64,000 bases of DNA from Lysinibacillus sp. B2A1. GTDB taxonomy: Bacteria; Bacillota; Bacilli; Bacillales_A; Planococcaceae. Where the stretch lies: NCBI GenBank assembly GCA_002973635.1, contig CP027224.1:4631001-4695000 (forward strand), written 5' to 3'. The notes below the pieces were generated by a model. It made no database searches. It had not been told where the DNA came from and saw only the letters and a program-made list of their open reading frames with translations. Shown here piece by piece: positions 8,849 through 17,725 of this stretch. A program made the position numbers and the translations under genes. Positions within the stretch are counted from its first letter, which is position 1; each line of letters starts with the position of its first letter.

Positions 8849-9118
8849 CTATTTATTTTTATTACGCAGACGTTCCATTAAGCTCTTTACCTCAGCTTTT
8901 TTTTGCTCTGTTTCCTCTAGTAAAATTTCAATATGATAAATGTCGTTTATTTCTTCAATTAACACACGATCGCCCACCTGTACTGGCTTATTCATGGCGG
9001 ACTGTAATATGATTAGTTGTTCCTCTTCCTCTGGGTACTTCAAGAAAACTGCATAGCCATCTTCAATACGGTCTAAGGTATATTTAGTCGAGCTCACTAA
9101 CAAGTTCCCCTTTCGCAT
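8849..9118 (-). CDS. DUF3006 family protein
   Basis: The 89-residue acidic protein has the DUF3006 pattern (YTLDRIEDGYAVFL followed by a short beta-rich part, about residues 13-65) and a charged helical tail. Its start overlaps the 3' end of the metallo-beta-lactamase-fold gene by 35 bp, so the two are translationally coupled. DUF3006 genes often sit beside ComEC-like hydrolase genes in Firmicutes. Function unknown; an accessory role to the hydrolase is an inference from coupling. Confidence 0.75.
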   Translation of the reverse strand: MRKGNLLVSSTKYTLDRIEDGYAVFLKYPEEEEQLIILQSAMNKPVQVGDRVLIEEINDIYHIEILLEETEQKKAEVKSLMERLRNKNK

Positions 9119-10262
9119 TCTTTAATTGTGCAGCATCTCCATCATTTAACCAAATTTGTTTTTTCGTCCACTTTAAATAATTTTGGCCTTCTCTCGCATC
9201 TGTTCCACTTGTCACATACATAATTTTACCTGGCTGTAATGTCACATTTGGAAATTGGAATACTTGATTCCCCTCTATTGAAATAAGCTGCCAATCTTTT
9301 AACGATACTGCTTCACTGCCATTATTTTTAATACCGACAATCTCATCCACTAAGTCCTTACTAACAATCTCTACAGTTGCGGCATTTTGAGGTGGTGTTG
9401 AGGCAATGGCTCCTGACCATTCTTTTGAATGCACATCATAGTTTACCCCATCTGTGGATACGATAACCGTTCCTGCTTCTGCAGTTGCATAAATCTTACT
9501 ACCAACAGCTTGCAATCGCTCAACGACTTCAGCATGAGGATGCCCATATTTATTTCCTTCCCCATAGCTTAAGACAGTTACTTCTGGATGCACTGCTTGA
9601 ATAAATTTCTCCGAGCTACTCGTATTTGAGCCATGATGACCTGCCTTTAAGACTGTTGCTTGTATATCATTTTGTAGCATATCTTTTTCCAATGCTATTT
9701 CCGCGTCTCCTGTTAATAAAAATGAAACATTACCATACATAATTTTTAAAACAATGGATGCATCATTATTATCTGTAGCATGTTCATTAGCATTTAATAC
9801 CTTAACAATAAGATCATCATCAAACGCTATATTTTCTCCTGTTGTTGGAACATGATATGGAATATTTTTCGTATCAATTAGTGTCAGCATTTCTTCAAAG
9901 GTTTGAGATGTATGTACCTTTCCTGAATCATAAAATTGACCAATATCGATTGATTGTAACACAGGAATTAAGCCCCCAATATGATCAGCATCAGGATGTG
10001 TTGCTACAACTATATCGAGTTTATTTACACCTAGCTCTTTTAAATAGGAAACCACCTGCTGACCTGCTCCCTTAACACCTCCATCCACAAGCATTGTCTT
10101 ATCATTTGCTGACTCAATAAAAATAGAATCTCCCTGCCCTACATCAAGGAAATGAACACGCATTTCTTGTCCAGCAGTTACTGGTACTTTTTCTGTCTTT
10201 AAAACCTCTGTACAGCCCGCTAATAAAAAAATACAAAGAAGTATTACTATTATTTTTTTCAT
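9084..10262 (-). CDS. secreted ComEC-like MBL-fold lipoprotein with lamin-tail domain
   Basis: The 392-residue product starts with a lipoprotein signal (IILLCIFLLAGC, lipobox Cys16). The metallo-beta-lactamase fold follows: VHFLDVGQGDSIFI, the metal site ATHPDADHIGG (about 90-100), LLTGDAE and KAGHHGSNTSS. This resembles the C-terminal hydrolase part of ComEC and its free-standing Gram-positive relatives, which are thought to act on nucleic acid or phosphodiesters. Residues about 285-392 look like a lamin-tail domain (IVGIKNNGSEAVSLKDWQL). It should be membrane-anchored outside the cell. The activity is inferred from family. Confidence 0.85.
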   Translation of the reverse strand: MKKIIVILLCIFLLAGCTEVLKTEKVPVTAGQEMRVHFLDVGQGDSIFIESANDKTMLVDGGVKGAGQQVVSYLKELGVNKLDIVVATHPDADHIGGLIPVLQSIDIGQFYDSGKVHTSQTFEEMLTLIDTKNIPYHVPTTGENIAFDDDLIVKVLNANEHATDNNDASIVLKIMYGNVSFLLTGDAEIALEKDMLQNDIQATVLKAGHHGSNTSSSEKFIQAVHPEVTVLSYGEGNKYGHPHAEVVERLQAVGSKIYATAEAGTVIVSTDGVNYDVHSKEWSGAIASTPPQNAATVEIVSKDLVDEIVGIKNNGSEAVSLKDWQLISIEGNQVFQFPNVTLQPGKIMYVTSGTDAREGQNYLKWTKKQIWLNDGDAAQLKNAKGELVSELD

Positions 10263-10294
10263 ATTCTTACTTCCTTTCTATTTTTCTATTATAC

Positions 10295-10320
10295 AAAAAA
10301 GAGCAGCTTGGAACTGCCCA
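10295..10320 (-). terminator. rho-independent terminator after the glycerate kinase gene
   Basis: On the minus strand GGGCAG and CTGCTC pair with one G-T, followed by six T. It lies between the kinase stop at 10338 and the next gene start at 10262. Confidence 0.6.
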
Positions 10321-10337
10321 CTATTTTCTAAAATTTT

Positions 10338-11480
10338 CTATGATGAACTACTCTTTTGTAAGAGATTCTCAAATATTTTTTTTGTTTTCAAACGAATACA
10401 TTCATAAGGCTTTTGCATTGCCTGTTGCACGCTAACTTTTTCATCTACTAAAGACTCAACAACCGTAAAATAATCGTACAATGCAGGTTTATCAATATCA
10501 TCAATATTCCCTGACAATAAGATTGCCTGCGCATTAGCTAATCTGGCTGCCTTTGCTATTCCTAGCGGTGCTTTTCCATGTAATGTTTGACGATCTGATT
10601 TCCCTTCCCCTGTTATAACAAATTGAGCACCTTCTATATGTTGTTTTAATTGAATGGCATCCATTACAATATCAATGCCTGCTGAAAAGGTGCTATTTAA
10701 AAAGGCTATGAATGCACCGCCCATTCCTCCTGCAGCACCTGCCCCTTTGAAATCATGCAATCGAATGTTATATTGTTTTTCAACAATATCTGCAAACTGC
10801 TTTAAACAGTTATCAAAATAAGCAATTTGATGCTCTTTTACGCCTTTTTGAGGTCCAAATATAGCTGTTGCCCCCAGCTCTCCAATTAAAGGATTATCCA
10901 CATCACATGCAATAGTAAATTGCGCTTCAGCTAATCGTGAATCTAGACAACTACTATCAATAAAGGCTAGTTCTAGTAAAGCTGACACTCCTTCATCAAT
11001 TAATAGGTCATTCTCTTTTCTAAATTGCAGTCCTAATGCCTTTAGCATGCCAATACCAGCATCATTTGTAGCACTACCGCCAATTCCAATAATAAACTTC
11101 CTAAATCCTTGATCTAGTGCAGCTTTTATTAATTGACCAGTTCCATATGTTGATGCCAGTTCAGGATTTTTTTCATTGTCCTGCAATAACATAATGCCAG
11201 ATGCCTGAGCCATTTCAATGACACATGTAGCGTTATCACCTAGAACACCATATTTCGACTCTACTTCTCTCCCTAATGGATCAAGCACCTGCGTCGAAAA
11301 ACAGTAACCATCTGTAGCCATAACAAGTGATTCCAATGTGCCTTCTCCACCGTCTGCAACTGGTAACATCACAGTTTTAATTGTCTGGTTCACATCCATG
11401 ATTCCTGCCTGCATTGCATTTGCCACCTCACTGGCTGACAAGGTTCCCTTATATGAATCTGGACTAATAACGACTTTCAT
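10338..11480 (-). CDS. glxK: glycerate kinase (GlxK/GarK family)
   Basis: The roughly 380-residue protein has the family N-terminus MKVVISPDSYKGTLSA, the glycine-rich GIGGSATNDAGIGML (about 128-142), FGPQKGV and ITGEGKSDRQTLHGKAP. It phosphorylates glycerate with ATP, feeding glyoxylate/glycerate carbon into glycolysis. I place the start at 11480 because GGAGGAG precedes that ATG; the longer reading would translate through the ribosome site. It appears monocistronic, with a terminator at 10295-10320. Confidence 0.9.
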   Translation of the reverse strand: MKVVISPDSYKGTLSASEVANAMQAGIMDVNQTIKTVMLPVADGGEGTLESLVMATDGYCFSTQVLDPLGREVESKYGVLGDNATCVIEMAQASGIMLLQDNEKNPELASTYGTGQLIKAALDQGFRKFIIGIGGSATNDAGIGMLKALGLQFRKENDLLIDEGVSALLELAFIDSSCLDSRLAEAQFTIACDVDNPLIGELGATAIFGPQKGVKEHQIAYFDNCLKQFADIVEKQYNIRLHDFKGAGAAGGMGGAFIAFLNSTFSAGIDIVMDAIQLKQHIEGAQFVITGEGKSDRQTLHGKAPLGIAKAARLANAQAILLSGNIDDIDKPALYDYFTVVESLVDEKVSVQQAMQKPYECIRLKTKKIFENLLQKSSSS

Positions 11481-11544
11481 TTTACTCCTCCACTTCATTT
11501 ATTTTTAACATGATTATACTTCAGAGCAAACATTCTTGTGAGCG

Positions 11545-11578
11545 TGAAAAAAGCAACCTGAACAACTCAGATTGCCTT
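11545..11578 (-). terminator. rho-independent terminator of hemZ
   Basis: On the minus strand AAGGCAATCTGA pairs with TTCAGGTTGCTT (small mismatch) and is followed by T residues, just after the hemZ stop at 11585. Confidence 0.75.
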
Positions 11579-11584
11579 TACCTT

Positions 11585-13090
11585 TTATGCTTTATATAAT
11601 TCATCTAAAAACTCAATTTTTTTACCTATAGCATCTTCAAATGTCATGATATAGGCAGCAGGGTCCTTTGGATTATGAAACTGCGTAATTTTCCCTGTTT
11701 CAGGATGAACAAATTTAGAAGAAGCGCCACAGCCGATCCCTAAAATTGTCTGTACCTCTTCCATGATCACAATATTATAGATGCTTTCCTCACCAGCTTT
11801 ACTATAGCCGACATTTTCTAAATTACCTAAAATATTTTTTTGTCGATATAAATAGTACGGAACATAGGCATTTTCTTTTGTCCAATCTTGTGCCATTTGC
11901 ATCATTTCTGCAACAGTATCACGATCCGCTACTTTGTATTTATCCTTATTACGAGTCATCTCTGATGCACGCTTAAATGATAGTGTATGAACAGTCAATG
12001 ACTCTGGTTGCATCTTAGCAGATTCCTCTAAAGAATGCTGGAATTCTTCGATACCTTCATTTGGTAAACCAATAATCAGATCCATATTAATATTGTTCAT
12101 ACCTGATTCACGCGCAAGCCAAAACTTATCAACGGTTTCCTGAACTGTATGATGACGTCCAATCGCTTTTAACGTTTCATCTGTATAAGATTGTGGATTA
12201 ACACTTATACGGTCAATCCCCCATTTTTTTAACACTTCTAGTTTTTCTGTAGTAATCGTATCTGGTCTACCCGCCTCAACTGTCACTTCACGAATTGTGT
12301 CAGGATGTGGGAAGGAATCGTACATCGTCTGATACAACGCATCCATTTCGTGTGCCTCAATAGAAGTTGGTGTTCCACCACCCCAATAAATGGATGTGAT
12401 TTTCATATCGTTGTCCTTCAGCCATTTACCCATTTCTCTTAATTCAATATGCAGCCCCTCTAAAAATGTAGTGACACGGCCTTGCTTTCGATTGCTTCCA
12501 ATCGCATATGCAGGGAACGTACAATAGGCACACTTTGTTGGACAGAAAGGAATTCCGATATAAATACTTATTTCCTTTCCAATGTTATCGATATCAGGAA
12601 TCGTTACTAATTGTCGTTCAACAATATCTTTTAAGAGTCCAACCTTTTGTGCAGACAGTCGGAAGTCACGAATAAGTATGTCAGCAATTTCTTTCTCGGT
12701 CATGCCCTCTTTTCTAAATTTATGATAGAGCTTAGTTGGACGGACACCCGTTAAAATTCCCCATTGCTGTTGCATCCCTGTATATTGTTCAAGCACATCT
12801 AAAAAAACATGAGACAGGGCACGCTTAATACGAATATTTAGTTCACGTCCTTCAGCCTGTGTGTCATATTGAATATGATATTCATTTGTAAAATACTTTC
12901 CCTCTACCTCTAATACTGCTTTTGTTGATAAAGAAAAATCCTCAGCAACATGATACTCGAAGCATATGGATATGTCAGCTCCTTCAGACTTTACTTTTAG
13001 CTTGGAATCCTCAAAAAATAAATTCGCAATATGATTTAATACGCGAATCCAATCCTCAGGATAATTTTGATCTATGTGAATAATTTTCAT
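11585..13090 (-). CDS. hemZ: coproporphyrinogen III oxidase-like radical SAM protein HemZ
   Basis: The 501-residue product has the length of B. subtilis HemZ. The radical-SAM 4Fe-4S motif CPTKCAYC (Cys-x3-Cys-x2-Cys, about 188-195) sits after an N-terminal extension of about 180 residues. SIYWGGGTPTS and EVTVEAGRPDT follow, as in HemN-like enzymes. HemZ has been proposed to act in anaerobic coproporphyrinogen conversion, but coprophorphyrin-dependent haem synthesis in Firmicutes leaves its exact role open. Its promoter region is shared, divergently, with the gene at 13255. Confidence 0.9.
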   Translation of the reverse strand: MKIIHIDQNYPEDWIRVLNHIANLFFEDSKLKVKSEGADISICFEYHVAEDFSLSTKAVLEVEGKYFTNEYHIQYDTQAEGRELNIRIKRALSHVFLDVLEQYTGMQQQWGILTGVRPTKLYHKFRKEGMTEKEIADILIRDFRLSAQKVGLLKDIVERQLVTIPDIDNIGKEISIYIGIPFCPTKCAYCTFPAYAIGSNRKQGRVTTFLEGLHIELREMGKWLKDNDMKITSIYWGGGTPTSIEAHEMDALYQTMYDSFPHPDTIREVTVEAGRPDTITTEKLEVLKKWGIDRISVNPQSYTDETLKAIGRHHTVQETVDKFWLARESGMNNINMDLIIGLPNEGIEEFQHSLEESAKMQPESLTVHTLSFKRASEMTRNKDKYKVADRDTVAEMMQMAQDWTKENAYVPYYLYRQKNILGNLENVGYSKAGEESIYNIVIMEEVQTILGIGCGASSKFVHPETGKITQFHNPKDPAAYIMTFEDAIGKKIEFLDELYKA

Positions 13091-13181
13091 TTTCTTCGCT
13101 CTCTTCTTTCAAAATTACGGCAACCATAGTGTAACAAATTTTTATTAGGTTAAGCAAAGCTACAAATAGAAGTTTTAAATA

Positions 13182-13208
13182 ACAGAATATTCTGTCTAAA
13201 GATAGACA
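13182..13208. promoter_or_regulatory. two overlapping palindromes in the hemZ divergent promoter region
   Basis: ACAGAATATTCTGT (13182-13195) is a perfect 14-bp palindrome. It overlaps TGTCTA-AAGA-TAGACA (13193-13208), a perfect 6-bp inverted repeat. They lie between two divergently read genes, where an operator would be expected. No regulator can be named. Confidence 0.45.
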
Positions 13209-13254
13209 ATTTAAGTTATTCTCTTTATAATTTTTAGTGAAGGTGGTGTTGATA

Positions 13255-13662
13255 GTGGTTCTTATAAAAAATAATTATTTTTCTTCCGCTCCAAGCTTTA
13301 TTCACCAGCTAGAAGTATTATTTCATCACTTTGATTTAGAGCGTTGTGATGAAAAGACCTTTTACATTACTGTTTTATTAAAATATCGCATGCATAAAGT
13401 TCCTTGTGATTTTATTTATATTATGGATCAAGAAGAGATTTACGGTGCTATCTCTATCAACAAGCACTACGAACAGGCACGAAAATTTATCCAGCAGCAT
13501 TTTCGACATGCATTACTGTATTCAGATGAATTAATAGTAGCAAAAAAATTTATGCAAACCTTTCATTTCAAGCAAAGTGTTCAAGCCTTTGCGAAGAAGT
13601 ATCCGAAGTTTATTTTAAATACTCCTGAAAGTAAAAACAGTAAGCTAGAATACCTCCTCTAG
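13255..13662 (+). CDS. hypothetical protein, convergent with the CuAO-domain gene
   Basis: About 135 residues, unrecognised; rich in aromatic residues, His and Lys, with no signal peptide or membrane span. I prefer the GTG at 13255 because AAGGTGGTG at 13240-13248 would serve it; upstream GTG and TTG codons at 13237-13249 are in frame. The last eight residues (NSKLEYLL) and the stop are encoded by the terminator hairpin at 13637-13670. The non-coding element therefore inserted immediately downstream without damaging the gene. Confidence 0.6.
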   Translation: MVLIKNNYFSSAPSFIHQLEVLFHHFDLERCDEKTFYITVLLKYRMHKVPCDFIYIMDQEEIYGAISINKHYEQARKFIQQHFRHALLYSDELIVAKKFMQTFHFKQSVQAFAKKYPKFILNTPESKNSKLEYLL

Positions 13663-13670
13663 CTTACTGT
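13637..13670. terminator. left copy of the 34-bp duplicated terminator hairpin
   Basis: Two perfect 12-bp arms (ACAGTAAGCTAG) enclose a 10-base loop. An identical copy stands at 14346-14379, at the other end of the inserted element. As a bidirectional terminator it would serve the gene ending at 13662. Confidence 0.85.
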
Positions 13671-14345
13671 CATGTTGTTGAAATACTATTATGTCAATGA
13701 AATCAAGGTGACAAATTAAAAAGTATAGCCCTTTTTCAAAACGAGAGGTTGATTTCCGTTCCGACTGAGTGCTTTCCTGGGGGCGTCCGATGAGCCGCTT
13801 CACTCGCGTTGCTCGCTCCAGGGTCTCATCTGTGACGCTGAATCCCCGAGGAGTCACTCAGTCTACACTCCAATCAACCATTGCTCATAGTATTTTCTTT
13901 TGGCATTTCACACAAATGTATAGTGATAAATTTGAAGTCTTAGCCATACTATATTGTGCAAAAATGGAGCTTTGATAACAATTTTCTATACGAAAACAGA
14001 GGAGTACTTTATGTAAAGTTACAAAGTAGTTTTATACATAAAATGTAGGTTAACAGTTGTAGAATTGTACCAATATTCTATCCATTTAATGATGGTGAGT
14101 AACATGCTTTTACTTTACTTTTGAGGAAAAAAATATTTAAAGTTCTACACTATTGCTGATTGGAGTGCAAGGCTACTCGACTCCCGTGGGATAGCGAGAC
14201 AGACGAGACCCTGCACGGAGCGTTAGCGCAGGAAGCGGCTCGTCGCTCGCCCACAGGAAAGCGAGTAGCCTGGAACGGAAATCACCTTCATTTTGACTAA
14301 ATATTCACAAAGAGTCCCTTGACTATTTAGTTTTTCAACACTATG
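13671..14345. mobile_element. non-coding MITE-like element, copy B, uninterrupted
   Basis: The 675-bp element has the same ends as copy A (CATGTTGTTGAAA left; CATAGTGTTGAAA inverted right), two inverted GC-rich repeat units and the same AT-rich centre. It has shorter repeat units than copy A, lacking for example the 55-bp segment with ACGAAGGC arms. No plausible gene is inside. It lies between two copies of one terminator hairpin, in the gap between convergent genes. With no transposase of its own, it must be mobilised in trans. Confidence 0.85.
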
Positions 14346-14379
14346 ACAGTAAGCTAGAATACCTCCTCTAGCTTACTGT
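14346..14379. terminator. right copy of the 34-bp duplicated terminator hairpin
   Basis: Identical to 13637-13670. On the minus strand it follows the stop of the CuAO-domain gene at 14394 and should end that transcript. The duplication gave each convergent gene its own terminator. Confidence 0.85.
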
Positions 14380-14393
14380 TTTACTTTGAAACA

Positions 14394-15302
14394 TTATTTT
14401 AAAAATTCCTCTGCAAATTCAATTGGTACATATGTTTTATTCGCTTCTAACAATGCAGGTGCTACATGAAGTGGGTGTAAAGCTTTGTTAATACCAAACA
14501 TTTTTTCGCCACGAGTAATTGTGTAAGATAAATTACCCTTTGTTACGATTGCCCCTTTACCCGTCGACTCCACTGTAAAACCACGTTTTTCAGCAATCAA
14601 GCGCAAAGGAACCATCTTTGTTCCTTCTACTTCATACGAATCTGCCTCAATAATGGCTGCAATCTCTGCTTCAATAGTATTTTCTACTGTATTGGCAAAT
14701 TTGTTATCAAGAACGATTACTTTTGAAGGTGTTGTCTGAGCTGGGATGCTTTTTGTAGAAGCTGTATAGAAAACAACTAGATGCTCCTCTGCTAAGTCCT
14801 TAGCTGTGACTTTATCTCCCCGTGAATTGACAAGCTCCGTCTTTTCCCCAATGTTTAATTTTAAAATATCATAAGTATTTGTTAAGTTTTCAAAGAAATA
14901 ATCAACCTCAACAAATCCAACTTCTTCCGTTTCAACAATGACAACATCAGGATTGAATTGTGGTGGATAAATTAATTTTTGAGGCTTGTTTGCAAATGTA
15001 TACGCAACTATTTTATCTCCCTCTTTAAGTTCCACTTTCTTCCCTGTATTATCGAAAACAGGTGTTTCATTTGTAATTTCTAAAACATTCGTTTGATCGC
15101 CATCTTTTACCGTGTAATATGTAATTTTTTTGCCAGCATGGACTTTCTCAACTGCCCCATGTGTATTGTTGAAAATGTGCACAGGATCAATTTGAATTTG
15201 CGGTGCCTCTGTAGGTTTTTCATTGGCTGAAGCGACTGGAACTACTGCACTCCCAAATAATAATGCTGTCATTGCTACAGGTGCGAATTTCTTCATGTTC
15301 AT
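14394..15302 (-). CDS. secreted protein with C-terminal copper amine oxidase N-domain
   Basis: The 302-residue product starts with a clear Sec signal peptide (FAPVAMTALLFGSAVVPVASA, cleaved after about residue 26). The middle, about 35-205, is beta-rich and has two similar halves around GDKIVAYTF and HLVVFYTA. Residues about 225-300 form a stalk domain of the copper amine oxidase N1 type (VEGTKMVPLRLIAEKRGFTV, NKTYVPIEFAEEF). In Firmicutes this domain is a wall- or surface-associated module, not an oxidase. Start at ATG 15302 or 15296, the latter within MNMKK. Function unknown. Confidence 0.75.
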   Translation of the reverse strand: MNMKKFAPVAMTALLFGSAVVPVASANEKPTEAPQIQIDPVHIFNNTHGAVEKVHAGKKITYYTVKDGDQTNVLEITNETPVFDNTGKKVELKEGDKIVAYTFANKPQKLIYPPQFNPDVVIVETEEVGFVEVDYFFENLTNTYDILKLNIGEKTELVNSRGDKVTAKDLAEEHLVVFYTASTKSIPAQTTPSKVIVLDNKFANTVENTIEAEIAAIIEADSYEVEGTKMVPLRLIAEKRGFTVESTGKGAIVTKGNLSYTITRGEKMFGINKALHPLHVAPALLEANKTYVPIEFAEEFLK

Positions 15303-15373
15303 AAAATCTCTCCTTATTATTTAGATTCCTAGAAGTAGTCGTTTTGAAATGGTAAAAGTTTCATTAAAAGAAG

Positions 15374-15401
15374 TAAAAAAACCATCATTTGATTGATGGT
15401 T
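15374..15401 (-). terminator. rho-independent terminator of the RNase H-like gene
   Basis: AAAACCATCA pairs with TGATGGTTTT around a short loop, followed by T residues on the minus strand, just beyond the stop at 15422. Confidence 0.7.
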
Positions 15402-15421
15402 TTCAGTCAATGTTTCAGTGA

Positions 15422-16087
15422 CTACTTATCTCTTACAATTTCGCTTAATCCTGTAATATCTATACCGTTTAAGGCTTGTGAAGCTAGTCGATCCGCTTCT
15501 GAATTTTCTTTCCTGGATATGAGCTGATATTCAGGTTGAATGCTAAGCTCCTCTAACCTTGCATCAATTTTATCTGCCCAGCTCGATAGATCCTTTTCCA
15601 GTGCAGGCCATTCCCCACTTAATTGATTAATCACTACTTGAGAATCACCAGTGAAACAAACAGGCAAATGATGAACATTCAGTAAATCAAGCTCAACGAT
15701 TCCTAAATAAAGCGCTGCATATTCTGCCTCATTATTGGAATTTAGCTCTGATGAAAAGGCATTTCTTCTTAATCGATATGGTTTGCCATTTTGCTCATAA
15801 TAAATGACACATCCTAGCCCTGATTGTTTTGTAGCACGATCAAAGCCGCCGTCAAAATAAACGGTAATGTTATGTGGCTCTGTCTCAATTTCCTTTAAAT
15901 AGGCCTTCAGCTCCTTTATCGACCAGCTTGTTTCCTGTCGATCAATACAATGCAACGATTTAACTCTCCCCGTTCGCTCCATATCCTCAGCCAGTAGTAA
16001 TGCTTGAGCTGCAGGCATTTCTTCTGAACGTAGTACAGTTGTTGCACCCTTTAGTGCTTTATATGTCCATTCAATAATTACATGCAT
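15422..16087 (-). CDS. RNase H-like protein (YpeP type)
   Basis: About 221 residues. The C-terminal two thirds form an RNase HI fold with the acidic residues expected of the family: ITVYFDGGFD (first Asp), SNNEAEYAALYLG (Glu), CFTGDSQVVINQLSG (Asp) and ENSEADRLASQAL (last Asp). The N-terminal about 70 residues are extra, as in B. subtilis YpeP. It may cleave RNA in RNA-DNA hybrids or be a relic activity. I place the start at ATG 16087, which follows GGAGG at a good distance; the longer reading lacks a ribosome site. Confidence 0.8.
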   Translation of the reverse strand: MHVIIEWTYKALKGATTVLRSEEMPAAQALLLAEDMERTGRVKSLHCIDRQETSWSIKELKAYLKEIETEPHNITVYFDGGFDRATKQSGLGCVIYYEQNGKPYRLRRNAFSSELNSNNEAEYAALYLGIVELDLLNVHHLPVCFTGDSQVVINQLSGEWPALEKDLSSWADKIDARLEELSIQPEYQLISRKENSEADRLASQALNGIDITGLSEIVRDK

Positions 16088-16125
16088 AGTAATTGCCTCC
16101 ATTATTTTTAAATTGTGTATAAAGT

Positions 16126-16155
16126 GAAAACGTGCCTCAACCATGGAGACACGTT
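16126..16155 (-). terminator. terminator after yheA
   Basis: On the minus strand AAACGTGTCTC pairs with GAGGCACGTTTT around a short loop, ending in a T-run, downstream of yheA and upstream of the RNase H-like gene. Confidence 0.6.
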
Positions 16156-16220
16156 TCTTTCCTAATTGTTATATGTGCAATTAATAGTTTATTTATTCCT
16201 ATGGAACTTCGACGAGTACG

Positions 16221-16565
16221 TTATATTCCCTCATACAATGTTTGTATAGGCTTTACTAAAATACGATTTACCTCTTCGATCACCTTACTTAATTTCATTT
16301 CAGCTTCAAGCATTGAAGAGATTTTTTCATTTTGCTGCGCCAGTTGAGCTGCCTTTTGAGCGTATACTAATTCATCTTCCAATATTTCCTCACCAGCTAG
16401 TTGCTTTTTTTGCAGCTCTATTTGAATTTTACGAAAGTTTTTAAAAACATTTAATGCCTCTTCATCATTCTTTACTAGTTCAACCGCCTCTTTCAACTCT
16501 TCGAATTCCGATGTTTTACGGAATGTTCCCTCTAAAGCATTAATTTCATTATAAATATTAATCAT
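16221..16565 (-). CDS. yheA: YlbF/YmcA-family protein YheA
   Basis: The 114-residue, wholly helical protein is rich in Glu, Lys and Gln and has the YheA/YlbF pattern (FRKTSEFEELKEAVELVKND). In B. subtilis the related YlbF-YmcA-YaaT proteins form a complex affecting RNase Y; YheA itself is of unknown role. It lies 17 bp downstream of yheB on the same strand, as in B. subtilis, so they form an operon. Confidence 0.85.
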   Translation of the reverse strand: MINIYNEINALEGTFRKTSEFEELKEAVELVKNDEEALNVFKNFRKIQIELQKKQLAGEEILEDELVYAQKAAQLAQQNEKISSMLEAEMKLSKVIEEVNRILVKPIQTLYEGI

Positions 16566-16582
16566 TCTTTTATTTCCCCTTT

Positions 16583-17725
16583 TTAAATAAAATAGACAAT
16601 TAATCCTTGCACAATTCCAATCAAGCCGCCAAGAACTGCACCTAGTACTGTAATCATTTTAAACTCACGTTTTGAAATACCTAGTACAAGCTCCTCTAGT
16701 TTCGCCACAGGGAAAGTATCAACCTGCTCACGAACTACTTCTTGTAAATTTAAGCGTTTTAATACATCTTCTAATTTCTCTTCGGCTTTAACAAAGGCTT
16801 TGTCAATAGCTTGCGGAATGACTGTTTCCTTCATCCATGTATTGCCCTCTGTCCAGTAATATGAAATAGGCTGATTCAAACGTTCCTCAACTGCTAGCTG
16901 CTCTTTTACATAACCTTGCACTTTCATTAATATTGAATCAAAGCGAATATCCTGTAAAAAATCCATTGCAGGACGTTCTTTTAATTTATCCCACTCCTGC
17001 GTAAAGATTTTCGTTAATAATGCCGTTGTGCCCTGTGCCTGTAAAAATTTTATAAGTTCACGCTGAACCTTTGCCACTAACGAAGAAGAGTCACCTAAAA
17101 ACATATTGATCATTCCACCAAGTGAACCTTTAGACGACAAAAAATCATCAATCATCGCTTTTATTGTTAATTCGCCTTCAGGTGATAAAAAATAATCCTC
17201 ACCCTTCTCTAATATATGACGAACTACTACTGGAATCTTTGCTTCAATTGTATATTGAATATCTGCTGATAACAGTGTATGAATTGACTTCGTTGATAAT
17301 GTATTCTTCATTGACTCAAATTGTCCCTCAACAATTGCTTCAATCTTATTCTCAATTGTTGTTGGCATGTTAGAAAATCCAGCTAATGTAAGCCAATCTT
17401 GAATTGTTTTATCATTCGTAAAAATAGTTTCTTCTACCTTTGTTTGCACAAACTGTTCTACTTTGTCTTGAATGTCTTTAGAAAAGAATTTTTTTCTAAA
17501 GGTTTCAGGTGTTAATAAATAGTTTACAACAGTTAATCCAAGCTGCCTTGCTAATTCGTCACGTCGTTTTGGGATAAGCCCTGGTGTAAATGGTACACGC
17601 CAATTTTTAATATATATTGCTTCATGTGGGCGAAAAAGCATTTTTATGGCTAGGTGATTCGTTACACCGCCGATAGCGGCTCCAATAATGGCCATAAATA
17701 GTAAAGTCACTAGAAAATTATCCAT
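16583..17725 (-). CDS. yheB: DUF445 membrane protein YheB
   Basis: The 380-residue DUF445 protein starts with a membrane segment (FLVTLLFMAIIGAAIGGVTN) followed by the diagnostic HLAIKMLFRPHEA and PFTPGLIPKRRDELARQLG. A long amphipathic helical region follows, and a second membrane segment closes the protein (VLGAVLGGLIGIVQGLIVYF). It should be held in the membrane at both ends. It is the first gene of the yheB-yheA operon. Biochemical function unknown. Confidence 0.9.
   Translation of the reverse strand: MDNFLVTLLFMAIIGAAIGGVTNHLAIKMLFRPHEAIYIKNWRVPFTPGLIPKRRDELARQLGLTVVNYLLTPETFRKKFFSKDIQDKVEQFVQTKVEETIFTNDKTIQDWLTLAGFSNMPTTIENKIEAIVEGQFESMKNTLSTKSIHTLLSADIQYTIEAKIPVVVRHILEKGEDYFLSPEGELTIKAMIDDFLSSKGSLGGMINMFLGDSSSLVAKVQRELIKFLQAQGTTALLTKIFTQEWDKLKERPAMDFLQDIRFDSILMKVQGYVKEQLAVEERLNQPISYYWTEGNTWMKETVIPQAIDKAFVKAEEKLEDVLKRLNLQEVVREQVDTFPVAKLEELVLGISKREFKMITVLGAVLGGLIGIVQGLIVYFI

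Noticed and set aside
13769..13975. 68-codon frame inside copy B of the non-coding element
   Set aside because: Indels between copies A and B break the frame, so it is not conserved as protein.
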